The notes: a model not told the origin generated them from the letters alone. 64,000 bases of DNA from Halobacteriovoraceae bacterium (GCA_002711995.1 PASN01000013.1:1-64000); one strand, 5' to 3'. Counted from the first letter of the stretch, positions 50,876 to 61,031 are shown. Made by a program: numbers and translations.

Positions 50876-53533
50876 TTAGTTTAAAAAACTCTTTTGTAGC
50901 TCGTAAAGTTTGTTCATGGCCTGCATTGGGGTCATGTTGCTTAAATCAAGCTTTTCGAGCTCATCCAAAATAGATGAACTCATATCCTCAAACACAATCT
51001 GTGGAAGAGGGGAGAACATGTCCAGTTGGTCTTTTGCCTTATCGCAGCCAACGATGTTGTTTTGACTGCTAGAAGTCTCCAGCTGATTTAGAATCTCTCC
51101 AGAACGATTTAGGATTTCCTTTGGAAGTCCTGCAAGCTTTGCCACGTGAATACCAAAACTTTGTCCTGCTCCTTCTTCAATGAGCTTATATAGGAATTGA
51201 ACGTTTCCGTTTTCATTGACTGTCTTAACCGTTAGGTTTTTGGCCCCTGGCAAATCATCAGCAAGCTCAATAAGCTCGTGATAGTGAGTGGAAAAAAGTG
51301 TAAGAGCTTTAGTCTTTGAAACGAAGTACTCAACTAGAGACCAGGCAATGCTTAGGCCATCGTAAGTGGAAGTTCCACGTCCAATTTCATCTAGAACAAT
51401 AAGAGAGTCCTCTGTCGCGTGACGTATGATTTCTGCTGTCTCGCTCATCTCAACCATAAAGGTCGATTGACCTTTAATAATATCGTCGCTCGCTCCAAGT
51501 CTTGAGAAGAGATAGTCTCTAATTCCTAATTCAGCGCTTTGAGCAGGCACAAAAGATCCAATTTGAGCTAGAAATTGGATAATCGCCATCTCCCTCATAA
51601 CTGTCGTTTTACCGGCCATGTTCGGACCAGTGATCAATCCAAAGAAACTGTCGTTATCTAGACGCAGATCGTGCGGAACAAACTGGTCCTTGATTGCGGC
51701 CTTAATTAGTGGATGCCATGCCTTTTTAATATTTAGAACTTTTTTGTCTTTTGAGATTTGAGGCCTAATTAGATCGTGTTGAAATGCCGTCCATGCAAAG
51801 CTTTGGAACACATCCATTAAAGATAAAGAGTTTGCAAGCTTCAAAACCAAAGCCGAGTTTTGAGCGATTTTGCCAACAAGCGAGTTGAATATCTCTCTTT
51901 CAAGCTTGTGAAGTTTTTCTTTTGAGCTAACAACCTCTTTTTCAAACTCTGCAAGTTCAGGACTTTGGTATCTTTCGCTATTAACAAGAGTCTGCCTTCT
52001 CACAAACTCTTTTGGAACTTTCGAAACATGGGATTTGGAAACTTCAATGAAATATCCTGCCACATTGTTATGCTTTACCTTTAAGTTGGATATACCTGTC
52101 TCTTCTCTGTACCTTGCCTCAAGATCCATCAAGGCGCCTGTGGCGTTTTTAGCAAAACTTGCAAGCTTGTCTCTCTCTTTGCTGCAGCCCTGCTTTATAA
52201 GGTTGCCCTTGTCCAAGTTTGCGCCAATCTCATCATTGATGGTCGCCTCTACTTCTGACTGCAAAGAACCAAGCATTTGAAGCTCTTTCTTTGTGAACTC
52301 AGGAAGTACATTTTTAAAATTGCCTTTAAATAAATTCAGAAGCTCAACGTGACTCTGATTGGACCTGGCCAGGTTTATAAGGTCTCCGCCGTTAACCTTG
52401 CCGGTTGAAACCTTAGCTAAAATTCTCTCCAAGTCTCTTGTCTCTCCAAGGTGTTGGCGAATTTCTTGTAGATCATCATGTTTTTCAATTAAATATCCAA
52501 CAAGATCCTGTCTTGCTTTAATTTGCTTTAAATCTCTAAGCGGAGATAGAAAAACTCTCTTTAGCTTTCTAGCTCCCATTGAACTTTGTGTTGAGTCCAT
52601 GAACCCCAAAATAGATTCTTTGTATGTCTCCCTTCTCTTTGGAAGGATTTCAAGACCGGCCAATGTAGGGTAGGTAACCTTCATGTCTGATTCGTAAGAA
52701 ATGAGTTGAAATGGCCTAAAGTGATTGATGCTCTCTAAAGACTGGGTAGAACAAATGTAGTAGCTTAAAGCGCCAATTGGAGCGATAATTTCCTTATGAA
52801 GGTTTAAAACCTCATCCCTTTGGTAAGTGGCGATTAGTTTTTCAATATAAATTGATGTGTACTTTTCTTCAAAGTACTCTTCCGACAAATGAGTTTTTAA
52901 GATGTTTTCCTGTTTCAAGTACTCTTGAAGAATGGTTGACTCATCCCACTGTCCTAAGAATGAGATAAACTCCTTTGGCCTATAAACCGCAAGTTTCTCA
53001 ACAAGGCTTTCCTCGTCTGGAAAAACCAATCCAACAAAATCGCCGGTGGTGTAATCAATTAAGATAAGGTAGTGACTCTCGCTTCCTTTAAAAGCACAGG
53101 CCATGAATGAGTGGTCTTTGCTTTCACTCTTATCAAGATCAAATGGCATTCCTGGTGAAACAACTTGAGTTACCGCTCTTTTAACAATTCCCTTGGCCTC
53201 TTTTGGATCCTCTACTTGCTCACAGATTGCGACCTTCTTGCCAAGCGCTGTCACTCGATCAATGTAAGTTGCCGCTGCATGGTGAGGAATACCCGCCATT
53301 GGAATCTTATAGTTGCCTAACTTCCCTCTATGAGTAAGGGATATGTTTAGAAGTTTGCTTGCTTCAATGGCATCTTCAAAGAAAAGCTCATAGAAGTCAC
53401 CCATTCTGAACATAAGCATAATGCCTGGGTATTGTTTTCTTATCGAATAGTACTGCTCCATCATTGGAGTTAGCTTTGTACCTGTTTTAACTATTTCATC
53501 TAGGGTGGCGGTTTCTATCTGTTGCACTGTCAC
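50876..53533 (-). CDS. mutS: DNA mismatch repair protein MutS
   Basis: 885 residues. The mismatch-binding Phe-x-Glu is in FRMGDFYELF (about 42). The ATPase has Walker A GPNMAGKTTVMRE, then STFMVEMSE and Walker B LIVLDEIGRGTSTYDG, with a C-terminal dimerisation helix. It starts at GTG 53533 with AAGGAAA upstream. MutS recognises base mismatches and recruits MutL, which is not in the window. It is divergent from lptCA across 158 nt. Confidence 0.96.
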   Translation of the reverse strand: MTVQQIETATLDEIVKTGTKLTPMMEQYYSIRKQYPGIMLMFRMGDFYELFFEDAIEASKLLNISLTHRGKLGNYKIPMAGIPHHAAATYIDRVTALGKKVAICEQVEDPKEAKGIVKRAVTQVVSPGMPFDLDKSESKDHSFMACAFKGSESHYLILIDYTTGDFVGLVFPDEESLVEKLAVYRPKEFISFLGQWDESTILQEYLKQENILKTHLSEEYFEEKYTSIYIEKLIATYQRDEVLNLHKEIIAPIGALSYYICSTQSLESINHFRPFQLISYESDMKVTYPTLAGLEILPKRRETYKESILGFMDSTQSSMGARKLKRVFLSPLRDLKQIKARQDLVGYLIEKHDDLQEIRQHLGETRDLERILAKVSTGKVNGGDLINLARSNQSHVELLNLFKGNFKNVLPEFTKKELQMLGSLQSEVEATINDEIGANLDKGNLIKQGCSKERDKLASFAKNATGALMDLEARYREETGISNLKVKHNNVAGYFIEVSKSHVSKVPKEFVRRQTLVNSERYQSPELAEFEKEVVSSKEKLHKLEREIFNSLVGKIAQNSALVLKLANSLSLMDVFQSFAWTAFQHDLIRPQISKDKKVLNIKKAWHPLIKAAIKDQFVPHDLRLDNDSFFGLITGPNMAGKTTVMREMAIIQFLAQIGSFVPAQSAELGIRDYLFSRLGASDDIIKGQSTFMVEMSETAEIIRHATEDSLIVLDEIGRGTSTYDGLSIAWSLVEYFVSKTKALTLFSTHYHELIELADDLPGAKNLTVKTVNENGNVQFLYKLIEEGAGQSFGIHVAKLAGLPKEILNRSGEILNQLETSSSQNNIVGCDKAKDQLDMFSPLPQIVFEDMSSSILDELEKLDLSNMTPMQAMNKLYELQKSFLN

Positions 53534-53691
53534 AATGTTTCCTTGATTTTCAATGACTTATGGTTTTTGTTTAAGGATTTTCTACCATAACCCGACAAGT
53601 TCAGTCAAAGATTTCACGCTAATTAATATCTTTTAAAAGTGCTAAACCTTTGAAATAATTAAGTTTACTTTGAACTAAATAAGAGCGTTTT

Positions 53692-54678
53692 ATGATTAAT
53701 CTGCGATCAACAATTATCACCACATCCTTCGTTATAGCGACGGGACTTGTAGTTAATCAGGCCGTGGGAATCAAACCGGATGATGTGAGCAAGTCTAATT
53801 TCTTGGATGTTGAAATCATTGAGGAATCCACATTTGAGAAAATGGATTATTTCGCGCTTCAAAATGGTTCAAAAGTCATTGCCCTTAATGCGGACACTTT
53901 GAGAATTGTTAATCAAAGGGATCTCTATTTTACCCTGCCGGACGGTTTGCTCTACAATGATGCTGGAGAAGAAATTGCATTCCAAGCAAGGGAGGGCAAA
54001 TTTAAGAACTTAAAAGAAGAACTATTTCTTGATGGAGACGTTGCTTTCAAGGCCACCGATGGTGACTATAATGCGGCCGAGCTCTATTATAATGGCTCTA
54101 AAGACTTCTTAGAGGCAAAAGGTAAAATCAAGGCCAATCTCCTTGATAATTCCACCAATGACACTATTAAAATAAGCTCAAATTACATGAGCTCATGGCT
54201 TAATGAGCAGAGGTCTCTTTTCATTGGCGATGTCGAAGGACAGGTCAAAAGAAAAAGGGTGTATGAGGGCTCATTTAGCTTTAAAGCCGAGAGAATGGAG
54301 TTAAACCGTAGAAAGTCCCAAATTTCACTTAACCAAAATGTATTTTTAGAACGTAATAACTATGACTTACAGGCCCAGAGGGCCGAAATTTTTCTGGAAA
54401 ACTACAATAAAAAGCTCAAGTATTATGTGCTTTATGACGATATTAAACTTGTGGAGCAACTCAACACTGCTGATGGCGACTTTCAGATTAGAAAGGCGTA
54501 CTCAGAGAAACTTGAAGGCTATATGTCTCAAGGAAAGATTGTGATGACTGGAGCTCCACGTGTTGAGCAAGGAGACGACTTGATCAAGGGCTACCAAATC
54601 ACCCTTAGAGAAAATGTCGAATTGGTTGAGGTCGAAGAGGCCCAATCCAGCTTTAAGCTCAAGAAGGAAAAGGAATAA
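53692..54678 (+). CDS. LptC-LptA fusion protein for LPS transport
   Basis: 328 residues. An N-terminal TM anchor (about 6-26) is followed by an LptC-type domain (about 35-130) and OstA/LptA-type beta-jellyroll repeats (about 130-310), seen as LFLDGDVAFKATDGDYNAAE, then ISLNQNVFLERNNYDLQAQRAE, and IVMTGAPRVEQGDDLIKG. LptC and LptA normally are separate proteins bridging LPS across the periplasm. The following genes are lptB and rpoN, as in other Proteobacteria. The domain limits are approximate. Confidence 0.75.
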   Translation: MINLRSTIITTSFVIATGLVVNQAVGIKPDDVSKSNFLDVEIIEESTFEKMDYFALQNGSKVIALNADTLRIVNQRDLYFTLPDGLLYNDAGEEIAFQAREGKFKNLKEELFLDGDVAFKATDGDYNAAELYYNGSKDFLEAKGKIKANLLDNSTNDTIKISSNYMSSWLNEQRSLFIGDVEGQVKRKRVYEGSFSFKAERMELNRRKSQISLNQNVFLERNNYDLQAQRAEIFLENYNKKLKYYVLYDDIKLVEQLNTADGDFQIRKAYSEKLEGYMSQGKIVMTGAPRVEQGDDLIKGYQITLRENVELVEVEEAQSSFKLKKEKE

Positions 54679-54680
54679 AA

Positions 54681-55409
54681 ATGGCCGAAGCATGCTTAAA
54701 AGGCAGCGAACTAAAAAAAGTCTACTCGGGAAGAACGGTTGTTAAAAACGTTAGCCTTGAAGTGGAAAGAGGTCAGGTTGTTGGTCTTCTAGGTCCAAAT
54801 GGAGCTGGAAAGACAACTTCGTTTTATATGATGGTCGGACTTGTTAAAGCTGATCACGGATACATAAAACTGCAGGATGAAGATATTACCAAACTTCCTC
54901 TGCATAAAAGGGCCAAGAAAGGCATAGGTTACTTGCCTCAGGAGGCCAGTGTTTTTAGAGAGCTGACTGTTGAAGAAAACATTTATTCAGTTCTTGAAAT
55001 TAGGAACATGTTCAAAAATGAAAAAAAGAACTCTCTGGAACGTTTAATAAAGGATTTTGGACTGAATCATATTAGAAAGTCCAAAGGTCGTGAACTTTCC
55101 GGGGGAGAGAGAAGAAGAGTCGAAATCGCAAGGTGTTTGGCGCTAGACCCTGCCTTTGTCTTGCTGGACGAGCCTTTTGCAGGGGTTGACCCACTTGCGG
55201 TTAGCGACATTCAAAAGATCATTAGAGATCTTAAAAAACGAAATATAGGCGTGCTGATTACAGATCACAATGTTCGGGAAACTCTGGGCATTGTTGATCA
55301 CGCCTATATCATGAGTGCGGGAGAGTTGCTGGTTAACGGCACGCCCGACGAAATTGTAAACTCCGAGGTGGTGAGAAAATTCTACCTTGGAGAAGAATTT
55401 AAAATGTAG
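54681..55409 (+). CDS. lptB: LPS export ABC transporter ATPase LptB
   Basis: 242 residues. Walker A is LLGPNGAGKTTSFYMMVGLV, the signature is LSGGERRRVEIARCLA, and Walker B is FVLLDEPFAGVDP. GIGYLPQEASVFRELTVEEN is the LptB-specific Q-loop region. It powers LPS extraction with LptFG, which are not in this window. The ATG is 2 nt after the lptCA stop. Confidence 0.96.
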   Translation: MAEACLKGSELKKVYSGRTVVKNVSLEVERGQVVGLLGPNGAGKTTSFYMMVGLVKADHGYIKLQDEDITKLPLHKRAKKGIGYLPQEASVFRELTVEENIYSVLEIRNMFKNEKKNSLERLIKDFGLNHIRKSKGRELSGGERRRVEIARCLALDPAFVLLDEPFAGVDPLAVSDIQKIIRDLKKRNIGVLITDHNVRETLGIVDHAYIMSAGELLVNGTPDEIVNSEVVRKFYLGEEFKM

Positions 55410-55443
55410 AGAACTTTTTTAGAACACACACACGGAGACTAAA

Positions 55444-56889
55444 ATGGCTCAGAAAATGTCGATGAATCTCAAGCAAACTCAAAACTTGATGATGACGCCT
55501 CAATTGCAGCAGGCAATCAAGCTTTTGACCTTGACCCACTTGGAGATGACGAATGTGATCTCGCAAGAAATGGTTGAAAATCCCATGCTTGAAGAGTCGG
55601 GTGGAGAGTCGTCTAAGGCCGAACTTGAAAAAAGAAGCAAAGAAAGCAAAGAGGCCAAGTCCGATGACTTCAATGGACCTGACATCATAGACAATTCCAA
55701 AGACAATTTCGATTGGGATAAGTACATTGATTCCTACAACAGCACATCTTCGACTCCTTACACTAAAGAGTACGCTTCAAAAGAGGATGCTCCAAACTAT
55801 GAAAATATGGTTTCCAAAGGTGCGACACTTCAAGAGCATTTAGAGTGGCAACTTAGAATGGAAAACCTCACCGATGAAGAGTGGAAACTCGCTAGAGGCG
55901 TTATTCATAACTTGAATGACGAGGGCTATCTAATGGAAAACTTGGAAGAAATACTAATTGAATCCAAGTTGGAAAGAGAAGACGCTTTAGAAATAGTAAG
56001 TATGATTCAAAACCTTGATCCTGTAGGGTGTGCCACTTCCGGGCTTCAAGAGTGTTTGATGGTTCAAGCACAGGCCCTTGAACAACCCGTCCCTCTAGTT
56101 GAGATGATCCTTAAGAATCACCTAGATGATTTAATGAAGAAGGATTATAAAAATATAGCAAAAGAGCTATCTATCGAGCTGGACAAGGTTAAAGACGCTG
56201 AATGCATTATTCACAGTTTTCACCCAAAGCCTGGTAGATTGGTAAGCCCAGCAGAAACTCATTATGTTGTTCCGGATATATTTGTTAAAGATATTGGCGG
56301 CGAGCTTGTTATCAATTTAAATGATGACGGAGTTCCGAGACTTAAAATCTCAAAGTTGTATCAAAATCTATTAAAGAAAGGAAACAACGATGAGACCAAT
56401 GAATATGTTCAAGACAAGCTAAGATCGGCAATGTGGCTCATTAAGTCTATAGAGAACAGGCAAAAGACTATCGAGAAGGGTGCAAACGCAATCTTGAAAT
56501 ATCAGCCAGAGTTCTTTAGAAAAGGCGTTGCTTATCTAAAGCCTATGATTCTTAAAGATATTGCCAACGAGATTGGAATGCATGAATCCACTGTATCTAG
56601 GGTTACAACGAATAAATACATGCACACACCAATTGGGACATTTGAATTGAAATTCTTCTTTAACGCTGGGATCGGTGGAAAAAACGGTGGAATCGACACC
56701 ACCAGCGAATCCTTGAAACTAAAGATAAAAGATTTAATTGGAAACGAGGATCCTAAGAAACCGCTATCTGATCAAAAGATTGCTGATATCTTGAAGAAGA
56801 GCGATATCAAAGTTGCTAGAAGAACAGTGGCGAAGTATCGAGAAATGCTGAACATTCTACCATCCTCAAAAAGAAAAAACGCTAGTTGA
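55444..56889 (+). CDS. rpoN: RNA polymerase sigma-54 factor
   Basis: 481 residues. Region I is Gln/Leu-rich (LKQTQNLMMTPQLQQAIKLL), a short acidic region II follows, then the core-binding and DNA-binding parts, with VSRVTTNKYMHTPIGTFELK and the RpoN box VARRTVAKYREML at 460-472. Sigma-54 directs enhancer-dependent transcription, requiring AAA+ activators not seen here. It is downstream of lptB, a widely conserved arrangement. Confidence 0.96.
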   Translation: MAQKMSMNLKQTQNLMMTPQLQQAIKLLTLTHLEMTNVISQEMVENPMLEESGGESSKAELEKRSKESKEAKSDDFNGPDIIDNSKDNFDWDKYIDSYNSTSSTPYTKEYASKEDAPNYENMVSKGATLQEHLEWQLRMENLTDEEWKLARGVIHNLNDEGYLMENLEEILIESKLEREDALEIVSMIQNLDPVGCATSGLQECLMVQAQALEQPVPLVEMILKNHLDDLMKKDYKNIAKELSIELDKVKDAECIIHSFHPKPGRLVSPAETHYVVPDIFVKDIGGELVINLNDDGVPRLKISKLYQNLLKKGNNDETNEYVQDKLRSAMWLIKSIENRQKTIEKGANAILKYQPEFFRKGVAYLKPMILKDIANEIGMHESTVSRVTTNKYMHTPIGTFELKFFFNAGIGGKNGGIDTTSESLKLKIKDLIGNEDPKKPLSDQKIADILKKSDIKVARRTVAKYREMLNILPSSKRKNAS

Positions 56890-56893
56890 CCAG

Positions 56894-56918
56894 AAAAGGC
56901 TGAATCTTTCGGCCTTTT
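56894..56918 (+). terminator. Weak hairpin between rpoN and hpf
   Basis: AAAAGGC (56894-56900) and GCCTTTT (56912-56918) form a 7-bp stem around an 11-nt loop, with the T run merged into the 3' arm. Possible attenuator only; hpf may be partly co-transcribed. Confidence 0.3.
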
Positions 56919-56974
56919 TGGCCGATAAGAAACATAACACTCACACCAATACCCAAAAGGAAAGAGGCCAGTTT

Positions 56975-57367
56975 ATGAAGATCGTTAGTTCATTTAAACA
57001 CATGGAACACACTCCCTCTCTTGATGAAAAGATTGAGGCAAAAACACAAAAACTAAAGAAGTACTTTGAAGGAAATTTTGAAGTCCATTGGACATGTTCT
57101 GTAAAGGAAGATGGAAAACACGCTGCTGAAGTTAAAGTCTTGGGACCTAGCTTCGAGTATCACGCGGCAGCCGTGACGGAAAGCCTTTATAAATCCCTAG
57201 ACCAGGTGATTAACAAGGTTGAAAGACAGGTAAACAAGAAGAAGGACAAATGGAAAAACCACATTTCCAGAAAACATAAAAAGTCTGTAAAAGAACACCT
57301 AATCGCTCAGGCCACATGGGATGAGCAATATTGGGAAGATCGAGAAGAAGAAGATCTAGCAGCATAG
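56975..57367 (+). CDS. hpf: Ribosome hibernation promoting factor (HPF/RaiA family)
   Basis: 130 residues from ATG 56975 (AAAGAGG upstream). An S30AE domain (about 1-95; KIVSSFKHMEHTPSLDEKIEAK, then SLYKSLDQVINKVERQVNK) is followed by a short basic then acidic tail (EEDLAA). It lacks the C-terminal dimerisation domain of long HPF, so it is a short-form protein slightly longer than the E. coli one (95). It binds ribosomes in stationary phase. Confidence 0.93.
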   Translation: MKIVSSFKHMEHTPSLDEKIEAKTQKLKKYFEGNFEVHWTCSVKEDGKHAAEVKVLGPSFEYHAAAVTESLYKSLDQVINKVERQVNKKKDKWKNHISRKHKKSVKEHLIAQATWDEQYWEDREEEDLAA

Positions 57368-57375
57368 GATATTCA

Positions 57376-57398
57376 GGCCGCTATTCAGCGGCCTTTTT
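57376..57398 (+). terminator. Intrinsic terminator of hpf
   Basis: GGCCGCT (57376-57382), loop ATTC, AGCGGCC (57387-57393), then five T. It lies over the last four codons and the stop of the convergent RND gene (57385), so the terminator also encodes part of that protein. Confidence 0.9.
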
Positions 57399-59712
57399 CT
57401 TTGTGTATTATTTCCAAGATTGCTGGCAAGACTACAAAGTCGCTCACTAAAGCAATGATTAAAACCACTGAAACACTAGCCCCAAACTTTGCGTTTGGAA
57501 CGTAGTCTCCTAGCATTAAAACACTAAATCCCAGGGCCAATAGAAGTGTTGTGTTAAATAGGGAGGGGTAAACATTTTCTACGATTTCAGCAATGGTGTC
57601 CCTTAAGCTTTTACCACCTATCAAACTTCGGTAAGCAAAGAGAAAGTGAACACTGTCATCCACGGCAATCCCAAGACAAACACTGGCAACCAAAACCGTT
57701 CCCATGTCCACTTGAAATCCTGTCACTGCATATAGCCCAGCGCCTATGGCCAACGGAAGCAAACTTGGAATCATTGCAAATACACTTAAACGCAAAGACT
57801 GAAAAATAATCCACAAGGCCAATGTGATAGTGACTACCGCTATAGAGAAGGAATGTGTGAAGGCCTCAACGATATACGGAGTTAGGTCGTGAAAAAGTGG
57901 AGTTTTTCCTGTGACCTGCCCATCTAGGCCTAATTCCTTAATTTTGTTTTTAATAAGAGCAATTTTTGCGTTTGAACTAAGGGAGTCTTTTAGCTTCCAC
58001 TTCGCCGTAATTCTGACAGCGTCTCTTTGAGCGTTGATTCTATTTTCTATCGGCTGCTCTGGTGGAAGGCCCATAGAATAAAACAAGAGCTCTTGTGCAA
58101 CATGCTCAGTTGTGGGGGGGATTCTGTAGTACTTCTCATCTCCACCGTGGAAGGTTTGGTTTATTTCCTTAAGGTGATCATTTATGGAAAGTGTGCTCTC
58201 AACATAACTTCTTGATTCGAGCCAATCTTCAAGAGCTTCAACTCTTTTTAAAAAAGATGGATCTTTTGCGCTTTCTCCTGGGGTGGATTTAATCATTATT
58301 TCTAAACTTCCAACAAAACCTAGTTTGTCTTCTATAAGTTCATAGGCGTTCACAAGAGGATGATCTTCCTTGAACTGCTCTATGGGATCCATATTAACCT
58401 CAAGGTCTTTAGAGCCATATAGTCCTAAAAGTCCCAATATTAAAGCAATGGAGGCGATTAAGTATTTTCGATTAATAATGAAATCTGCAAAGGCGTACGC
58501 ATGCTTGGGAGAACTCATCTCCTTAGACACAGTAATTGATTCCTTTTCATGCTTGGACTTTGAAAATTTAGGAAGAAGTACCAATATCGGTCCTAGTAAA
58601 AAATAAGTGCTCAGCCAAGCGAATATTGCGCCAAAGCCTACAGCTACACCCAGTTCAGCAACGGGCATTACTTTCGCATCAAAAAAGCTAAAAAAGCCCA
58701 AAGAAGTTGTGATGGTTGTTAGTATTGTCGGGTAAAAGTTTTTAAGGAGAGAGTTTTTAACGGCCTCGAGATTTGAAAGTCCCTTTTTAAGACCTAAGAA
58801 AAAGACCGTAAGTATATGTATCGAATCTGCCAACGCCACAGTCATTAGAATTGTAGGAGCGGCACTGGTTAGAGTATTGACAGTAAGCCCTAGGTAGCCC
58901 ATGGCGCCAAACATTAAAGTGGTGGATGTGCCGATTGTTATATAGGGCAGGGCCACTCCTGAGAAACTTCTGAAAAGAACAATTAGTACAATTGTGAATA
59001 ACCCATATAAAAACGGAATCAGGTAAAACATGTCCGAGATAGTGATTGCTCTAAAGGCGTCGGTTAGAATTACTGGTCCTAGTGCCACAAATTTCAAATC
59101 TGGATTTTTCTGCCTTAATTCGCTGAGGATTTGATCCACCTGGGCCGTGATTTCTTGATAGTCAGGGGGGTTGTCATGTGCTGGTCGAAGTTGGGCGCTT
59201 ACAATTGTAAACTCAGCATTTTTATCTAGGAAAGAGCCTGTCAAAATAGGATTGGCCAAAGCACGGGTTTTAATTCTATCAAAATCTTCTTGAGCTAGAG
59301 AACTTAACTCATCTTCGTAAACAAGGGACTCTACATTGATTTCGTCACCTTCGGCCCTAATGTCATTAAAGTTGAACACTGAATCAACTCTAATTATGTC
59401 ATCTGTTTCATAAAGCCTGTCGGTTAACTGAAACACCACCTCTGCAGTCTCTTTATTAAAAAGCCCACCAGGGTTTTGAATTCCAATCATGACGCTGTCG
59501 TCGTTTCCAAAGTTTTTTTCAAACTCCCTATAAAGCTCCATTAAGGGGTCTTTGGGGTTGTACCAAACCTTATATGAGAAATCGCTCTTAAGAAGAAGAG
59601 CGCCTGCACTTACGAGTGTGTTAAAAACTAGAAAAGTTACTAGGACTTTTATTGGAGAGCTTAGAATCTTGTTAACTGTCGCTTCTTGGATTCTACTGAT
59701 GACTTTTTTCAT
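57385..59712 (-). CDS. RND superfamily exporter (MMPL type)
   Basis: 775 residues, 12 TM segments: TM1 about 20-42, six more around 220-385, then TM7 near 415 and five at 625-760; two large periplasmic loops. Acidic residues for proton flow are in ALADSIHILTVFF (TM4) and VCLGIAVDDSVHFLFA (TM10), as in the MMPL/HpnN/HAE3 group. Lipids and hydrophobic natural products are typical substrates. Its start overlaps the P450 stop by 4 nt (ATGA), so it belongs to a three-gene operon. Confidence 0.88.
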   Translation of the reverse strand: MKKVISRIQEATVNKILSSPIKVLVTFLVFNTLVSAGALLLKSDFSYKVWYNPKDPLMELYREFEKNFGNDDSVMIGIQNPGGLFNKETAEVVFQLTDRLYETDDIIRVDSVFNFNDIRAEGDEINVESLVYEDELSSLAQEDFDRIKTRALANPILTGSFLDKNAEFTIVSAQLRPAHDNPPDYQEITAQVDQILSELRQKNPDLKFVALGPVILTDAFRAITISDMFYLIPFLYGLFTIVLIVLFRSFSGVALPYITIGTSTTLMFGAMGYLGLTVNTLTSAAPTILMTVALADSIHILTVFFLGLKKGLSNLEAVKNSLLKNFYPTILTTITTSLGFFSFFDAKVMPVAELGVAVGFGAIFAWLSTYFLLGPILVLLPKFSKSKHEKESITVSKEMSSPKHAYAFADFIINRKYLIASIALILGLLGLYGSKDLEVNMDPIEQFKEDHPLVNAYELIEDKLGFVGSLEIMIKSTPGESAKDPSFLKRVEALEDWLESRSYVESTLSINDHLKEINQTFHGGDEKYYRIPPTTEHVAQELLFYSMGLPPEQPIENRINAQRDAVRITAKWKLKDSLSSNAKIALIKNKIKELGLDGQVTGKTPLFHDLTPYIVEAFTHSFSIAVVTITLALWIIFQSLRLSVFAMIPSLLPLAIGAGLYAVTGFQVDMGTVLVASVCLGIAVDDSVHFLFAYRSLIGGKSLRDTIAEIVENVYPSLFNTTLLLALGFSVLMLGDYVPNAKFGASVSVVLIIALVSDFVVLPAILEIIHKEKGR

Positions 59713-61031
59713 CTTCTTGCCTTTAATTTTAGGTGAAAACCTTCTTTTGATTGCAGGGTTGCCATAGGATATGGTGTAGGCATGTTGCCCTTTAAAAATT
59801 TAAATTGTTGAAGGGTGTGAATTAGTATTAATTTTATCTCAATTTGACCAAACTGCTTCCCGACGCATATTCTAGGTCCGCCACCAAAAGGGAAGAATGA
59901 GAACTGTCTTTTTATGTGATTGTCTGATTCAATAAAGCGATCAGGGTTGAAGCTGTTTGGATTGTTCCAAACTTCAGGGCTTCTTTGCGTTAAATACGGA
60001 CTCACTAATACAATTTCTCCCGCTTCTATCTTCAGCCCATTTATTTCATCGTTTTCGGCTGCTACCCGCGTCCAGGCCCAACCTGCTGGGTAAAGCCTCA
60101 TGGTTTCGTTGATGACTGCGTCTAAGTATGGCAGCTTATCCAAGTCTTTGATTTTAACATCCGTCACGTCAAAGTCTTTTATTTCTTCGTATAGCTTTTC
60201 TTGCACTTCTTGATGCTCTCCCAATAAACATGAAAGCCAGGCCAGGGTAAGAGCAGATGTCTCAAAACCTGCAAACATGAGGCTGATGATATTGTCTCGG
60301 ACTCGTTGGTCATCGAACTTCATGTCTTCACATTCCTCTTGAGCTTGCAGCATTAGAGAGATCATACTGAAGTTTTTTCGACGTTCCTTGGACTTTTGAA
60401 CTTCGATACTCTTGTAAATGACTTTATTTAAATATTCTGTGCACTTTGCGTATTCTTTTTTCTTTGAATTTACTGCCTCAGGCAGCTGGAAGGGCAGATA
60501 ATTAGTCTTTGTAAGGTAGTCACTAATGGTATTTAGCGAGTAGTTTAATTTTTCAAACTCCTCGGAGAGGTCAATTCCAATGATAGTTGCAATAATAATT
60601 TCAAATGTAATCTTTGCATATAGGTCATAGACGTCGATTTCTTTATTAGATGATGTTTTGGTAATCTCGTTTTGAGTTTTTTCGACAATAATAGGGACGC
60701 AGGACTCTATATAACGTGGTCCAAAGAGTGGTTGAACCATCTTTCTTTGAACCTTCCATTCCTCGTTGTTAGTGGTGAACACTCCCTTGCCAAATAGTTG
60801 GTCAAAATTAGTCCTTTTGTAGTAGTTTTTCATGTTTAAACGCATTACATGCTTCACATCTTCTGGGGTGGACAAGACGGTGAGGATCTTAGGTCCGATT
60901 TTAATTTTAAAACTGTCTCCTAGTTCACCTTGCAGGCTAGTTAGAAGTGCTAGACGATCTTTTTGATACTTTAAAAAATTACCAATTATCGGAAGTCCTA
61001 AACTCGTGGGAATGGTTCTTTGCTCACTCAT
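59709..61031 (-). CDS. Cytochrome P450
   Basis: 440 residues. The heme loop FPFGGGPRICVGKQFG has the ligand Cys389; the I-helix AGFETSALTLAW contains the oxygen-activating Thr region; the K-helix ExxR is ETMRLYPAGWAWTR. There is no membrane anchor. Such P450s hydroxylate lipids, steroids or natural products, needing redox partners that are not in the window. The start overlaps the BtaA-like stop by 4 nt and the stop overlaps the RND start by 4 nt. Confidence 0.95.
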   Translation of the reverse strand: MSEQRTIPTSLGLPIIGNFLKYQKDRLALLTSLQGELGDSFKIKIGPKILTVLSTPEDVKHVMRLNMKNYYKRTNFDQLFGKGVFTTNNEEWKVQRKMVQPLFGPRYIESCVPIIVEKTQNEITKTSSNKEIDVYDLYAKITFEIIIATIIGIDLSEEFEKLNYSLNTISDYLTKTNYLPFQLPEAVNSKKKEYAKCTEYLNKVIYKSIEVQKSKERRKNFSMISLMLQAQEECEDMKFDDQRVRDNIISLMFAGFETSALTLAWLSCLLGEHQEVQEKLYEEIKDFDVTDVKIKDLDKLPYLDAVINETMRLYPAGWAWTRVAAENDEINGLKIEAGEIVLVSPYLTQRSPEVWNNPNSFNPDRFIESDNHIKRQFSFFPFGGGPRICVGKQFGQIEIKLILIHTLQQFKFLKGNMPTPYPMATLQSKEGFHLKLKARR

